Below, in pieces: positions 46,579-56,248 of a stretch of 64,000 nucleotides of DNA (within the stretch, counting starts at the first letter, position 1; every line of letters starts with the position of its first letter). The notes below the pieces were generated by a model. That model made no database searches and had not been told where the DNA came from. It was given only the letters and a program-made list of their open reading frames with translations. Origin of the DNA: Eucommia ulmoides (lineage: Eukaryota > Streptophyta > Magnoliopsida > Garryales > Eucommiaceae); NCBI GenBank assembly GCA_016647705.1, contig JAENRU010000467.1, positions 46,001 through 110,000 of the forward strand, in the 5' to 3' direction. Position numbers and translations under genes: made by a program.

Positions 46579-49079
46579 ATACCTCCCCCTCGAGATCTCA
46601 CCTTGTCCTCAAGGTGAAAAGCAGGAAATTGGATGTTCAAGAAGTCAAACTCTTCCCACGATGCTTCAAAATCCGGAAGATCTCGCCACTGAATCAATAC
46701 CTCCAACTTTCCGTGCACATTATAGCGCAGTCCGGCTACCGAAGCCGGTTGCACCTGCCACTCCAATTCCTCCGTAAGGATCTCCGGAATAGGTTGTACA
46801 TTGACATAAGAACCTACGGCTTTTTTCAACACCGACACATGGAATACAGGATGAATAGAAGTAGTAGACGGCAGGGCCAACCTATATGCCACTGCGCCCA
46901 CTTTAGACAGTACCTGATAAGGCCCAAAAAACTTAGGAGACAACTTCTCATTGGCTTTACTGGCCAAAGATTTGTGACGATACGGCCGAAGCTTCACATA
47001 AACCCAGTCTCCTATTTCAAACTCTACTTCGCGGCGCTTGTTATCCGCATAATCCTTCATACGTTTCTGAGAACGATACAAATGGTATTTAAGTTCCTTC
47101 AAGATTTGATCTCTTGTTTGTAATTGAAAATCCACCTCAGATATCGGAGTGGATCCAATATCAAAACGCAGCAATGGTGGCGGATCACGACCATAGAGGA
47201 CGCGAAAAGGAGTGGTCTGAGTAGATATGTGGAAAGAAGTATTGTACCAATACTCGGTCCATGGTAACCACTTAACCCATTGTTTGGGTTTGTCGCTCGC
47301 AAAACATCGTAAATAGGTCTCAATGCTGCGATTGACCACCTCGGTTTGCCCATCTATTTGCGGATGATAAGCGGTACTGTGTTTCAACGTTGTGCCTTGC
47401 AGACGGAACAACTCCTTCCAAAACTTGCTGAGGAAAACTCTACCACGATCAGAGACGATAGAACGGGGGACTCCATGCAAACGGATTACCTCCTTTACGA
47501 ATATGGCCGCAACATCGGCCGCAGTGAAAGGATGTTTAAGTGGAATAAAATGAGCGTATTTTGAAAGACGGTCGACCACCACAAACAAACAATTGAACCC
47601 ATCGGCCTTCGGCAATCCTTCCACAAAATCCATGGACAAATCTTCAAAAACCTGATCGGGAATAGGGAGTGGTTGTAGTAATCCGGCGGGACTGAGAGAC
47701 ACATTTTTATTTTGCTGACAAATGGAACATTCAACAACAAAACTCTGGACGTGTTTCCTCATTCCTCGCCAATAAACATCTCGAGATAAACGTTGAAATG
47801 TTTTCAAAACCCCAGAATGGCCTCCAATCTTGCCCCCATGATATTCATCCAATAATTGTGGAATGAGAGTGGAATCGGACGGAAACACCATGCGTCCTTT
47901 GTACAACAGAATGCCCTGTCGAATACTATAGTTAGGAAACAAGTCGGACCCCTGTAGTAGCTGTTGCTTGATGGGTCCATAGATGCAATCGGAATCAATC
48001 TCGTTTTGCAGTATATCAACCTGTGCATAGCATGAAACCGTAAAAATGGTAAGCTCACAACCTTCCTCTCTTCGCGATAAAGCATCGGCCGCTTTGTTCT
48101 CAATTCCGAGGCGATATTCAATGTCGAAATTGTAACCCCACAATTTTGAAACCCATTTCTGATTCTCCTCAGATACCATGCGTTGATCAAGTAAAAATCT
48201 TAAACTCCTCTGATCAGTACGCACAATGAATTTGCGTCCCAAAAGATAAGGCCGCCACTTTTGGACCGCAAAGACAATAGCCATTAGCTCGCGTTCGTAT
48301 ACGGACTTAGTCCTATCCCTTTGGCTAAGGATCTGACTAAAAAATGCAATCGGCTGCTGATTTTGCATTAACACCGCCCCCAAACCAACACCAGAAGCAT
48401 CAGTTTCCACCACAAACGGTTGATGAAAATTAGGAAGAGCTAATACAGGTACCGTTGTCATCGCCACCTTTAAAACTTCAAATGCCTTTTGCGCATCATC
48501 ATTCCACCCAAATCGATCTTTTTTTAATTGATTTGTGAGAGGTGCCGCCATGTGCCCATAGTTTCGCACAAACTTGCGATAGTACCCCGTTAAACCCAAG
48601 AACCCTCGGAGAGCTTTCAAGTTGGTCGGGATTGGCCATTCTACCATCGCCTGAATCTTCTTGGGATCAGCTGCCACTTCTGCTGCCGAAACTATATGAC
48701 CCAAGTACTCTAACTCCCGTTGCCCGAAAACACATTTTTTGAGGTTGACTACCAATGAATGTGCCTTCAAGATCTCCAAGACCGTTCGTAAATGCTCCAT
48801 ATGATCTTCCATGGACTTACTATATACGAGAATATCATCAAAAAAAACGAGCACAAATTTCCGAAGGTACTGTTTAAATACCTCATTCATCAATGCTTGG
48901 AAAGTGGCTGGAGCGTTCATTAAACCAAACGGCATCACGAGGAACTCATAGTGACCCTCATGTGTCCTAAATGCCGTTTTAGGCACATCCCGTGGCCTCA
49001 CTCGAATTTGGTGGTATCCCGACTTGAGATCTAGTTTAGAGAAAAAATGGGCCCCCCCATAATTCATCCAAGAGCTCAT
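46527..49079 (-). CDS. Chromovirus pol: RT (part), RNase H, integrase and chromodomain
   Basis: An uninterrupted 850-codon frame. The palm domain of RT starts at about residue 12 (FFSKLDLKSGYHQIRV), with the catalytic FFDDILVYS at about residues 79-87. RNase H follows (VVETDASGVGLGAVLMQNQQ and TDQRSLRFLL). Integrase has a zinc-binding HHCC region (YHGGKIGGHSG, CSICQQNK) and a complete D,D,E triad in SMDFVEGLP, SDRGRVFL and TEVVNRSIE. A GPY/F-like module and a chromodomain (LEVLIQWRDLPDFEASWEEF) end the protein. The ATG is not the real start: the frame joins 49036-50346 through a G-run frameshift at about 49050-49057. Chromodomains steer integration to modified chromatin in this group. Confidence 0.9.
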   Translation of the reverse strand: MSSWMNYGGAHFFSKLDLKSGYHQIRVRPRDVPKTAFRTHEGHYEFLVMPFGLMNAPATFQALMNEVFKQYLRKFVLVFFDDILVYSKSMEDHMEHLRTVLEILKAHSLVVNLKKCVFGQRELEYLGHIVSAAEVAADPKKIQAMVEWPIPTNLKALRGFLGLTGYYRKFVRNYGHMAAPLTNQLKKDRFGWNDDAQKAFEVLKVAMTTVPVLALPNFHQPFVVETDASGVGLGAVLMQNQQPIAFFSQILSQRDRTKSVYERELMAIVFAVQKWRPYLLGRKFIVRTDQRSLRFLLDQRMVSEENQKWVSKLWGYNFDIEYRLGIENKAADALSRREEGCELTIFTVSCYAQVDILQNEIDSDCIYGPIKQQLLQGSDLFPNYSIRQGILLYKGRMVFPSDSTLIPQLLDEYHGGKIGGHSGVLKTFQRLSRDVYWRGMRKHVQSFVVECSICQQNKNVSLSPAGLLQPLPIPDQVFEDLSMDFVEGLPKADGFNCLFVVVDRLSKYAHFIPLKHPFTAADVAAIFVKEVIRLHGVPRSIVSDRGRVFLSKFWKELFRLQGTTLKHSTAYHPQIDGQTEVVNRSIETYLRCFASDKPKQWVKWLPWTEYWYNTSFHISTQTTPFRVLYGRDPPPLLRFDIGSTPISEVDFQLQTRDQILKELKYHLYRSQKRMKDYADNKRREVEFEIGDWVYVKLRPYRHKSLASKANEKLSPKFFGPYQVLSKVGAVAYRLALPSTTSIHPVFHVSVLKKAVGSYVNVQPIPEILTEELEWQVQPASVAGLRYNVHGKLEVLIQWRDLPDFEASWEEFDFLNIQFPAFHLEDKVRSRGGGIDRPLIKHTYVRNRNKA

Positions 49080-50346
49080 CTATTACCGGAATAGGAAATT
49101 TGTCGGGTACAGTTACCCGATTTAAAGCCCTATAATCCACGCAAAATCTCCAACTGCCATCTTTCTTTTTTACCAAAATAACAGGACTGGAAAATGGACT
49201 ATGACTTGGTTGAATGATACCTGCTGCCAGCATATCATCGACCAATCGTTCAATCTCGTCTTTTTGCACCTGTGGATACCGATATGATCTCACACTCACC
49301 GGTTCCACTCCTTCCTTCAAAATGATACAGTGATCCAACGCCCTTTGAGGGGGTAATCCCTTCGGCTCGTTCACCACTCCTGGATATCCTTGTAACAACT
49401 CCTCGAAAATATCGGGAACTTCCATAGCCGCTTTGTTTTTGTCATTTTGTGTCACTAAAGACTCCAACTCTAACAAATAACCATGGCCCTCATGTTGTAT
49501 AGTACGCATCATCGCTTTGAGCGATATCTGTGTTTTGCATAATCCCGGCTCTCCCTTTAATGTCACCGGGGTCTGTCCCACAGTAAATTTCATAGTTAAA
49601 GCTTTCCAGTTAACTTGCATTGCCCCCAATTTCGTCAACCACTGCATTCCCAAAATAACATCTTCTTTGCCTAACTCCAGTGGTAAAAAATCTTCCACCA
49701 CCTCTACTTCGAGAAGGGACAGTAACACCCCTTTGCAAATTCCGCCTGCACCCACTGTTTCTCCCGTTCCAATAATCACTTTGTACGCCGTGGTTGCCGT
49801 TACAGGTAGATCCAACCGGTGTACAACATCTTTAGAGATGAAGTTATGCGATGTGCCGCAATCTATCAACACAGTCACTGTTTGTGGTCCAATTTTTCCT
49901 CGCAATTTCATAGTATGCAGGTCAGTAAATCCCATTACAGAATTTATTGATAATTCGATTGCGCCTTCCACCAACTCGAGATCCTCTTCTCCTTCATAAT
50001 CACCTCCGGCTTCTTCAATTTCGCCAGCATCAGCCACAATCAATACCTGTAGCTTGCGGTTCTTGCACACGTGACCTGGAGAGAATTTATCGTCACATTT
50101 GAAACAGAGCCCTTTCGCACGTCTGGCCATCAACTCCGCATCAGTGTACTGCCGGAAATTCGACGAAAATCGTGTCGCCGATGAGTCTGCCGTTTGCGAT
50201 TTCCTCAGATCTGCTCCTCCTTGTCCAGTATTCGTCGTCGACGGCGATCGAAACGACGGCGAAGGTCGAATCGTCGTCGCTGTTTCGACGAATATTTCGG
50301 GTTGGAATAAAATGAACCCGACCCAACTCCCGACGATTTGCTCCAT
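49036..50346 (-). CDS. Chromovirus gag end, protease and RT N-terminus
   Basis: A 436-codon frame. After a Ser/Thr/Pro-rich linker comes a gag zinc-binding segment of CX2CX7HXC form (CFKCDDKFSPGHVC). A retropepsin-like protease follows with active site VLIDCGTSHNFIS (Asp kept). RT fingers come last: HSPFSSPVILVKKKDGSWRF, then CVDYRALNRVTVPDKFPIP. It ends at WGGPFFL, where a run of seven G shifts the frame; the continuation lies in the 46527-49079 frame. Its first residues (about 50346-50300) overlap the gag ORF in another frame. Confidence 0.88.
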   Translation of the reverse strand: MEQIVGSWVGFILFQPEIFVETATTIRPSPSFRSPSTTNTGQGGADLRKSQTADSSATRFSSNFRQYTDAELMARRAKGLCFKCDDKFSPGHVCKNRKLQVLIVADAGEIEEAGGDYEGEEDLELVEGAIELSINSVMGFTDLHTMKLRGKIGPQTVTVLIDCGTSHNFISKDVVHRLDLPVTATTAYKVIIGTGETVGAGGICKGVLLSLLEVEVVEDFLPLELGKEDVILGMQWLTKLGAMQVNWKALTMKFTVGQTPVTLKGEPGLCKTQISLKAMMRTIQHEGHGYLLELESLVTQNDKNKAAMEVPDIFEELLQGYPGVVNEPKGLPPQRALDHCIILKEGVEPVSVRSYRYPQVQKDEIERLVDDMLAAGIIQPSHSPFSSPVILVKKKDGSWRFCVDYRALNRVTVPDKFPIPVIDELLDELWGGPFFL

Positions 50347-50957
50347 GATCCAACAGAACCAGACCCGATTCGAGCGGATTGGAGGATCCTGTTCTTATCT
50401 TCGATCAAACGAGCTGCATCCATCATTTCTAATAGATTTCTAGGTTTAAGAAGTCTTACCTCTGCTCGTAGCGATGGATTCAATCCATTGAGGTATGTAC
50501 TTTGCAAAACCTCCTCTGAGAGTCCCTTCAATGGAGAGGCTAGGACTTCGAATCGTTCCTGATAATCTTCAACAGAAGACTCCTGACGGATTGCCAGAAA
50601 TTTCTCGCAAATGGATCCCTCCATACACGATCGAAAACGATGCAGAAAAGCCATCTTGAAATCATTCCAGGTATGAAATTTGAGTCTATCTTCTACATAT
50701 AGATACCATGCGAGAGCCTTCCCTTCCATACTCAAAGCCACGGTTTCTAATTTCTCTCCATCATTCATTCGATTCATCGTATAATATCTCTCAGCCCTAA
50801 AAATCCATCCATCAGGATCAGTTCCTGTGAAGATTGTAGTTCCAACCTCCTGAACGATCGATTTCCCATAAATTCCGTCGTATTGCCTCCTCCGACGGTC
50901 TGTGAGTCCATCATTACAGACGGATTCTGTTTTTCCTCCATCAATGATGAAGAACAC
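50205..50957 (-). CDS. Chromovirus gag (retrotransposon gag domain)
   Basis: A 250-codon frame whose middle is the gag domain: FTGTDPDGWIFRAERYYTMN, EGKALAWYLY, RHRFRS-like basic residues, ESSVEDYQERFEVLASPLKG and YLNGLNPSLRAEVRLL. The first roughly 40 residues are read out of frame: the true N-terminus lies in the ORF 50774-51127, and a one-base shift near 50835 separates them. The last 45 residues (Arg-rich) are also out of frame; the proper continuation is in the 49036-50346 ORF. Confidence 0.85.
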   Translation of the reverse strand: MFFIIDGGKTESVCNDGLTDRRRRQYDGIYGKSIVQEVGTTIFTGTDPDGWIFRAERYYTMNRMNDGEKLETVALSMEGKALAWYLYVEDRLKFHTWNDFKMAFLHRFRSCMEGSICEKFLAIRQESSVEDYQERFEVLASPLKGLSEEVLQSTYLNGLNPSLRAEVRLLKPRNLLEMMDAARLIEDKNRILQSARIGSGSVGSWSKSSGVGSGSFYSNPKYSSKQRRRFDLRRRFDRRRRRILDKEEQI

Positions 50958-51127
50958 GTTTCATCTCTTCTCACTGACTGCTCAAATTTTCCCAACAGCA
51001 ACGTGATTGCCTTCTCTAGACTTCCAATCTTCTGAACTTCAGTCCGAACCGACTCGAATTCTCTCTGCCATTCTAAATGAACAAGGTCCATCTTCTCCTC
51101 CAATGCTTCAACTTTTTTTTTAGTCAT
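50774..51127 (-). CDS. Chromovirus gag N-terminus (coiled coil)
   Basis: It starts MTKKKVEALEEKMDLVHLEW at 51127, 17 bases past the primer site. That position and the charged coiled coil (VQKIGSLEKAITLLLGKFEQ) mark it as the genuine start of gag-pol. The frame is lost near 50835 and the gag domain continues in the frame of 50205-50957. The run of nine A after ATG ACT is a second homopolymer near the start. Confidence 0.75.
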   Translation of the reverse strand: MTKKKVEALEEKMDLVHLEWQREFESVRTEVQKIGSLEKAITLLLGKFEQSVRRDETCSSSLMEEKQNPSVMMDSQTVGGGNTTEFMGNRSFRRLELQSSQELILMDGFLGLRDIIR

Positions 51128-51143
51128 ATTTTCCAGGTTTGAA

Positions 51144-51157
51144 CTGCTCTGATACCA
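51144..51157 (-). promoter_or_regulatory. Primer binding site of the chromovirus
   Basis: TGGTATCAGAGCAG on the minus strand lies two bases after the 5' LTR. It is the exact complement of the initiator-Met tRNA 3' end as seen in many plant elements. Confidence 0.9.
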
Positions 51158-51159
51158 AT

Positions 51160-51562
51160 TGATAGATCAATTGTATACAAATAGGAAAAAATAGCTGAAT
51201 TGTTGTAGAGAAATGGATTGAATTGTATTCACCACTATAATGAGATACAAATCAGCCTTAATTGAAATGAAAACAGTAAGGGAAATGAACAACAGCCAGG
51301 GATTCGAGAACCTGGTTTTCTCCCAATTTCTATCTCAAATTTTCGGTACCCCTTCCTTCTTCCTCTCTGCTATTTATAAGCCTATTAGCAGCAGATTACA
51401 GCTAACAACTAACAGATTAACAACTAAAAACTAACAACTAACAACCAATTCAGTTATTCTAACAACTAACAGCCTAACAACTTACTACCTAACAGCCTAA
51501 CAACTTCCTTCTATGCCTTATTCCTGTTTCTCACATAGGTATGTTTGATTAATGGTCTATCA
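51160..51562 (-). repeat. 5' LTR of the chromovirus
   Basis: 403 bp; TATAAATA box on the minus strand at 51371-51378. The target duplication TCTTC follows at 51563-51567. Confidence 0.95.
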
Positions 51563-51567
51563 TCTTC

Positions 51568-54160
51568 CCATTGCTTCTTTAGCTCAACGAGGTACTTCTA
51601 CTGCATGTCTTTCAATTCGCCCTTCCCCTCCCACACCCTGGGTCATAGATTCTACTGCCATTGATCACATGTCAGGTACTTCTTCCCTCTTTATACATAT
51701 TCATTCATCTTCTTCGTTATCTCCTGTTATAGTTGTTGATGGTTCCACTGGCCCTATCCGTGGCATTAGCACAATGGCACCCACACCCTCCTTATCTCTA
51801 TCTTCTGTCTTGTATATTCCTTCGTTTTCTTTTAATTTGATATCAATCAGTAAGTTTACCAAACGCCTTAATTGTTCTGTCTCATTTTTCCTGATTCTGT
51901 CATTCTCCAGGATTTGAGGACATGGAAGATGATTGGCATCGGGTGTGAGGAAAATGGCCTATATTACTTTGATGACCATGACGAGAGTCCTGCTATCCTA
52001 CCTACTGTCTACCCTGTTGTTGCCTCTGCTCACTAGGGATGGTCATGGGCTTGGGGTCCTGCTAAGCCCGCCTAACCAAACCCAACCCTAATTTTTTATA
52101 GCTTGGGCTCAAGCTTTGAGTCCATGGATAGGGCTTGGGCTCAAGTTTTGAGGCCCAACTAAATCTAGGGCCGGGCTTGGGGTAAGTCAAAATTTCTAGG
52201 GCTGGCTCTTTTTTTATTTTATATAGGGTCGGGTTTGGGCCTTAATTATTTTGATAGGGTCGGGCTTGGGAATGGAAACAAGGCCCGATCTTAGGGCCGG
52301 GCTAGGGTCGGGCCGGGCTACGGCCGTGTATATTTTTGTAATACCCTTGCTAAAACCCGGCCCATGACCAACCCTACCACTCACCAGATCCATTGTCACC
52401 TTGGTCATCCCTGCCTTGGCAACCTCAAGTTATTTGTTCCTAATTTGTGTCATTTGTCTTCGTTAGAGTGTGAGTTTTGTCAATTGGGTAAGCATCATCG
52501 TATTTCATTTGCTTCCCCAGCTCATGTCCGAGCATCGAGTCCATTTAGTTTAGTTCATTCAGATGTTTAGGGTCTTTCTCGTGTTACTTCTACATTAGGT
52601 TTTCATTATTTTGTGACATTTGTGGATGATTTTTCCAGAATTACTTGGCTTTATTTAATGAAATATCGTTCAGAATTATTCTCTATTTTTCGTGCGTTTT
52701 GTGCTAAAATTAAAACTCAATTTAATGTACCAGTTCGTATTCTTCGAAGTGATAATGTTCGAGAATACTTTTCTCAGCCATTTACTTCCTTTATGTCACA
52801 CTCTGGTATCTCGCATCAGTCTTCTTGTCCTCACACACCACAGCAAAATGGAGTCATTGAGCGTAAGAATCAACATTTCCTATAAGTGGCTCGTACTCTT
52901 CTTTTTGAGATGAACGTTCCCAAACATTTCTGGGGTGATGCGGTTCTTACCGCCTGCTTCTTAATCAACCGGATGCCGTCCTCTACCCTCAACGGTAAGG
53001 TTCCCTATTCCATTCTTTTTCCTCGTTCTCCCTTGTTTAGCTTACCTGCTCGAATATTTGGGTGTGTTTGTTTTGTTTGTCAATTGACTCCTGACAGGGA
53101 CAAGTTAGATCCCCGTGCTTTAAAATGTGTCTTCCTCGACTATTCTTGCACACAAAAGGGTTATCGTTGTTATAGTCCATCATTACGTCGCTTGTTTATG
53201 TGTGCGGATGTTACATTCTTTGAGTCTACCCCTTACTTTTCTGCCCCTTCCTCTCGAGACGATCTGGATGTTACACTTCCCTTGCCAAGTGTATCGAACC
53301 CTACACTATCTTCCTCTACTCCGGATCCTATCCCGCCTAGTCGTTCTTCAGCTCCTTTGCCGGTCTACTCTTGTCGCCAGAAGGCCCCCTCTGCTATCGT
53401 GCCCATCGACTCTATGTCCTCAGATTCTTCTCCAGCCGACCTATCCGTCTCTGACCTAGACATGTCCATTGCCATCCGAAAAGGTAAGCGCACATGTACT
53501 ACTCATCCTATTTCTAACTTTGTTTCATATGCACACCTATCTCCTTCGTACTCTTCTTTCGTTGCTTCTTTGTCCTCTATTTCTATTCCTAATTTTGTTT
53601 CAGAGGCCCTCACTTACCCTGGTTGGGCAAAAGCAATGAAAGAAGAAATGTTTGCCTTACATCAGAATGGCACTTGGGATCTAGTCTCGCTTCCGCCTGA
53701 CAAAACAATAGTTGGATGTAAATGGGTGTACACTGTCAAAGTTCATCCGGATGGCACCATTGATCGACTCAAGGCTCGCTTAGTTGCTAAAGGCTATACT
53801 CAGGTATACGGCCTTGATTACCCTGAGACCATCTCTCCAGTTGCCAAACTCGCTTATGTTTGCTTGTTTATCTTTTTGACTACCACTTTTCGTTGGCCAT
53901 TACATCAGCTCGATATCAAGAATGTTTTCTTAAATGAAGATCTGACTGAGGAAGTATTTATGGAGCAACAACTTGGGTTTGCTCAGGGAGAGTCTGGATT
54001 GGTATGTCACTTGAAAAAATCTATTTATGGCCTCAAGCAGTCTCCTTGAGCATGGTTTGGAAGATTTAGTGAAGTGGTCACTAAGTTTGGTTTTCAACGA
54101 TGTGGAGTCGATCATTCCGTCTTCTACGGGCATAGTAAAGTCGGGAGAATATTGTTGATT
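51568..54160 (+). pseudogene. copia protease, integrase and RT N-terminal half (broken)
   Basis: After the gypsy the frame resumes with protease-like sequence (PWVIDSTAIDHMSGTSS, Asp in DST) at 51630-51700. The pre-integrase domain is interrupted by a MITE (52034-52376) and continues with HLGHPCLGNLKLFVP and CEFCQLGKHH. The integrase core keeps D, D, E in FSLVHSDV, RILRSDNVREY and QQNGVIERKN. RT begins near 53620 (YPGWAKAMKEEMFALHQNGT, later HQLDIKNVFLNEDL). Stops occur near 52568 (Trp to stop), 52883 and 54047, with a frameshift near 54140. The ORF 52886-54049 (387 codons) is the longest open piece. Confidence 0.9.
52034..52376. mobile_element. hAT-like MITE, 343 bp, GGGCTTGGG-rich
   Basis: Terminal inverted repeats TAGGGATGGTCATGGGC and GCCCATGACCAACCCTA match at 16 of 17 positions. 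An 8-bp target duplication CTGCTCAC/CCACTCAC (52026-52033, 52377-52384, two mismatches) fits hAT elements. The interior repeats GGGC(T/C)(T/G)GGG and its variants about a dozen times and codes for nothing. It interrupts the copia pre-integrase domain. Confidence 0.85.
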
Positions 54161-55122
54161 GTATATATGTGGATGACATCGTGATTACCGGAGATAACCA
54201 CGGTGGTATTCAGGAACTCAAAAAGTTTTTGAATAGTAAGTTTCAAACAAAAGATTTTGGTCACTTAAAGTATTTCTTGGGAATTGAAGTCGCTCGATCA
54301 AGTCAAGGCACTTACCTGTCTCATAGAAAATATGTCCTTGACCTATTGAGCGAAACAGGAATGCTAGGAGCTAAACCGATTGACTCGCCTATGGATCCAA
54401 ACACCAAACTATTAGCAAATCAAGGTATACCACTGACAAATTCAGCACAATATAGACGGTTAGTTGGGAAATTGAACTACCTGACAGTTACCAGACCAGA
54501 TATCTCTTTTGTTGTTAGTATCATCAGTCAGTTCTTAAATCGTCCAATGACTTGTCACTAGGATGCAATGATCCGTATTCTCCGATATTTGAAAAGTACT
54601 CCTGGTTGTGGTTTGCTATATCAAAACTTTGGTCATGCTCAAATAAAGGGCTACACGGATGCAGATTGGGCCGAATCGCCCTCGGATAGGAAGTCTACTA
54701 CTGGATATTCTGTGTTCGTTGGTGGTAACCTTGTCTCTTGGAAGAGTAAAAAGCAAACTGTGATGGCAGGATCAAGTGCAGAATCGGAATACAGGGCAAT
54801 GGCTCATACCACTTGTGAGTTAACCTGGTTGAAACACTTGTTGGAAGAACTTGGGTTTGAACACTTTTCACCGATGGATCTGGTATGTGATAATCAAGTA
54901 GCACTTCACATTATTTCTAACCCAATCTTCCATGAAAGAACAAAACATATTGAAGTTGATTGTCACTTCATTCGAGAAAAATTGTTGCAGAAGCAAATTG
55001 AAACTAAACATGTAAATTCAGTTAATCAGTTAGCTGATATATTTACTAAACCGTTGGGAGGCTCAAAGATAAAATACATTTGTAACAAATTAGGAACATA
55101 CAATATATATGCTCTAACTTGA
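54161..55122 (+). pseudogene. copia RT C-terminal half and RNase H (broken)
   Basis: RT continues with an intact YVDDIVITGD (about 54166) and HLKYFLGIEVARSSQG, MDPNTKLL and TRPDISFVVSIISQFLNRP. A single stop at about 54559 (Trp codon to TAG) separates it from RNase H (54568-55122). RNase H carries YTDADWAESPSDRKSTTGY, SSAESEYRAMAHTTCELTWL, CDNQVALHIISNPIFHERTK and QLADIFTKPLG, with all the usual acidic residues in sight. The frame ends at the TGA just before the purine tract. Confidence 0.9.
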
Positions 55123-55129
55123 GGGGGAG
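55120..55129 (+). promoter_or_regulatory. Polypurine tract of the copia element
   Basis: TGAGGGGGAG abuts the 3' LTR start TGTTAAAAGGG. Confidence 0.8.
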
Positions 55130-55290
55130 TGTTAAAAGGGTATTTCTGTCTTTCCTGTATTATTTAGGGTTTCCTGTACGGTTTAGGATTTACTGTATTG
55201 TTTCTTCGTTTTCTATATAAATAGAGGGAGAGGCTACCACAATAGTTTAAACCTTTTCATTCTTTTCATATCACATTTTCAACTTCAACA
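55130..55290 (+). repeat. 3' LTR of the copia element
   Basis: 161 bp; TATATAAAT at 55214-55222. Followed by the target duplication TATAT. Confidence 0.95.
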
Positions 55291-55539
55291 TATATAAATT
55301 AGCGTAGTGATGGTGGATTATTTTAACGCAATGAACCCATCTTTGGATGAAGAGCTCCGGATGTTGTAGAAGATATACATATATATATAGAGAGAGAGAG
55401 AGAGAATAAAAGAAAAATAAAAATAGAAATAAAAAGGAAAACAAAAAATATAGAATACTTATAGTAGGGGTATTATTGTCTTTTTCATTCCAATTAGAGG
55501 GCCAATTAAGTCATTTTCGAATTTTTCCTGACAGAATGT

Positions 55540-56248
55540 CAGGGCTTGTTTGATAACAACTTAATTTTTAAGTGCTGAAAATTTAAGTGCTGAAAATTAA
55601 GTGCTGAAATTTTAAGTGCTGAAAATTTAAGAAGGTTGTTTGATAAAATTGTGCTGAAAATAAAGTGTTGAATTTTTTTTATTTGTTTGATAAGTATAAA
55701 ATTTGTATGCTAAAAATTGTTTAATTTGCATAACTACCTTTGAATTAAGATAATGTGAAAAAAAATAAAAAAAATTGAGAACAAAATAATAAAATCAGGG
55801 TGTCATTTTTAAAAAAAAAAAATTATATTAAAATTAAAAGTAGAAATTAACCTAAAAATATATAAATATTATGTGTTTTTTATGTAGTTTGATTACTTAA
55901 ATTAAATTATAACAATAATTTAAATATAAAATAAAATCAAAGCCATAAAATAATTTAAAATTAATTCAATTCTCGTTAATCATAATTTTAATTAAACCCT
56001 CGTAGGGGATCAAGGGTAAAATGGTCAAAATATAAAAAAAAAATTAAGTGGGAAATAATGGAATGCATTAAGCAAAATAAAATAAGTGAAGGGATTTTGA
56101 CTTAATTTTTTATTCACATTTTGACTTAATTTTTAAGTTAACTTAATTAATTAAGTGATATTAATTATATTTATCAAACAAACTTAATTAATTAAGTACT
56201 TAATATAATCAGTTTTAAGTACTTAATTTTTTTATCAAACATACCCTC
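55540..56248. mobile_element. hAT-like MITE, about 709 bp, with AAGTGCTGAAA repeats
   Basis: The ends CAGGGCTTGTTTGATAA and (inverted) GAGGGTATGTTTGATAA match well. Subterminal TTAAGT(G/A)CTTAA-type repeats occur on both sides, with four or five copies of TTAAGTGCTGAAA on the left. There is no coding region. CAGGG ends suggest hAT; an 8-bp duplication is not evident. It appears to lie within another low-copy element whose ends would be near 55455 and 56345. Confidence 0.6.

Larger units (their letters stand above)
46176..51562 (-). mobile_element. Chromodomain Ty3/gypsy retrotransposon (chromovirus, probably Reina-like), very young
   Basis: LTRs 46176-46578 and 51160-51562 are both 403 bp and differ at a single position (A/T near 46426 and 51410). 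A perfect 5-bp target duplication TCTTC flanks it (46171-46175, 51563-51567). The primer site is TGGTATCAGAGCAG, complementary to initiator-Met tRNA. On the minus strand it encodes gag, protease, RT, RNase H, integrase and a C-terminal chromodomain, in that order. Short LTRs plus a chromodomain suggest the Reina clade. Three frameshifts, at least one in a homopolymer, split an otherwise open polyprotein. Confidence 0.95.
44297..55290 (+). mobile_element. Ty1/copia LTR retrotransposon in the PLAC8 intron
   Basis: LTRs at 44297-44456 and 55130-55290 are TGTTAAAAGGG...CAACA, with a perfect TATAT target duplication (44292-44296, 55291-55295). A Met-tRNA-like primer site follows the left LTR and a purine tract GAGGGGGAG precedes the right one. 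The order gag, integrase, RT, RNase H is that of copia. LTRs differ by about eight substitutions and one indel in 160 bases, roughly 5%. The coding frame has several stops, so the element is dead. Without the nested gypsy and the MITE its length is about 5.2 kb. Confidence 0.95.

Noticed and set aside
46568-47123. Plus-strand ORFs over the chromovirus pol, and similar ones at 49517-49999 and 50099-50443
   Set aside because: Antisense shadows of the long open gypsy frames; no domain is recognisable.
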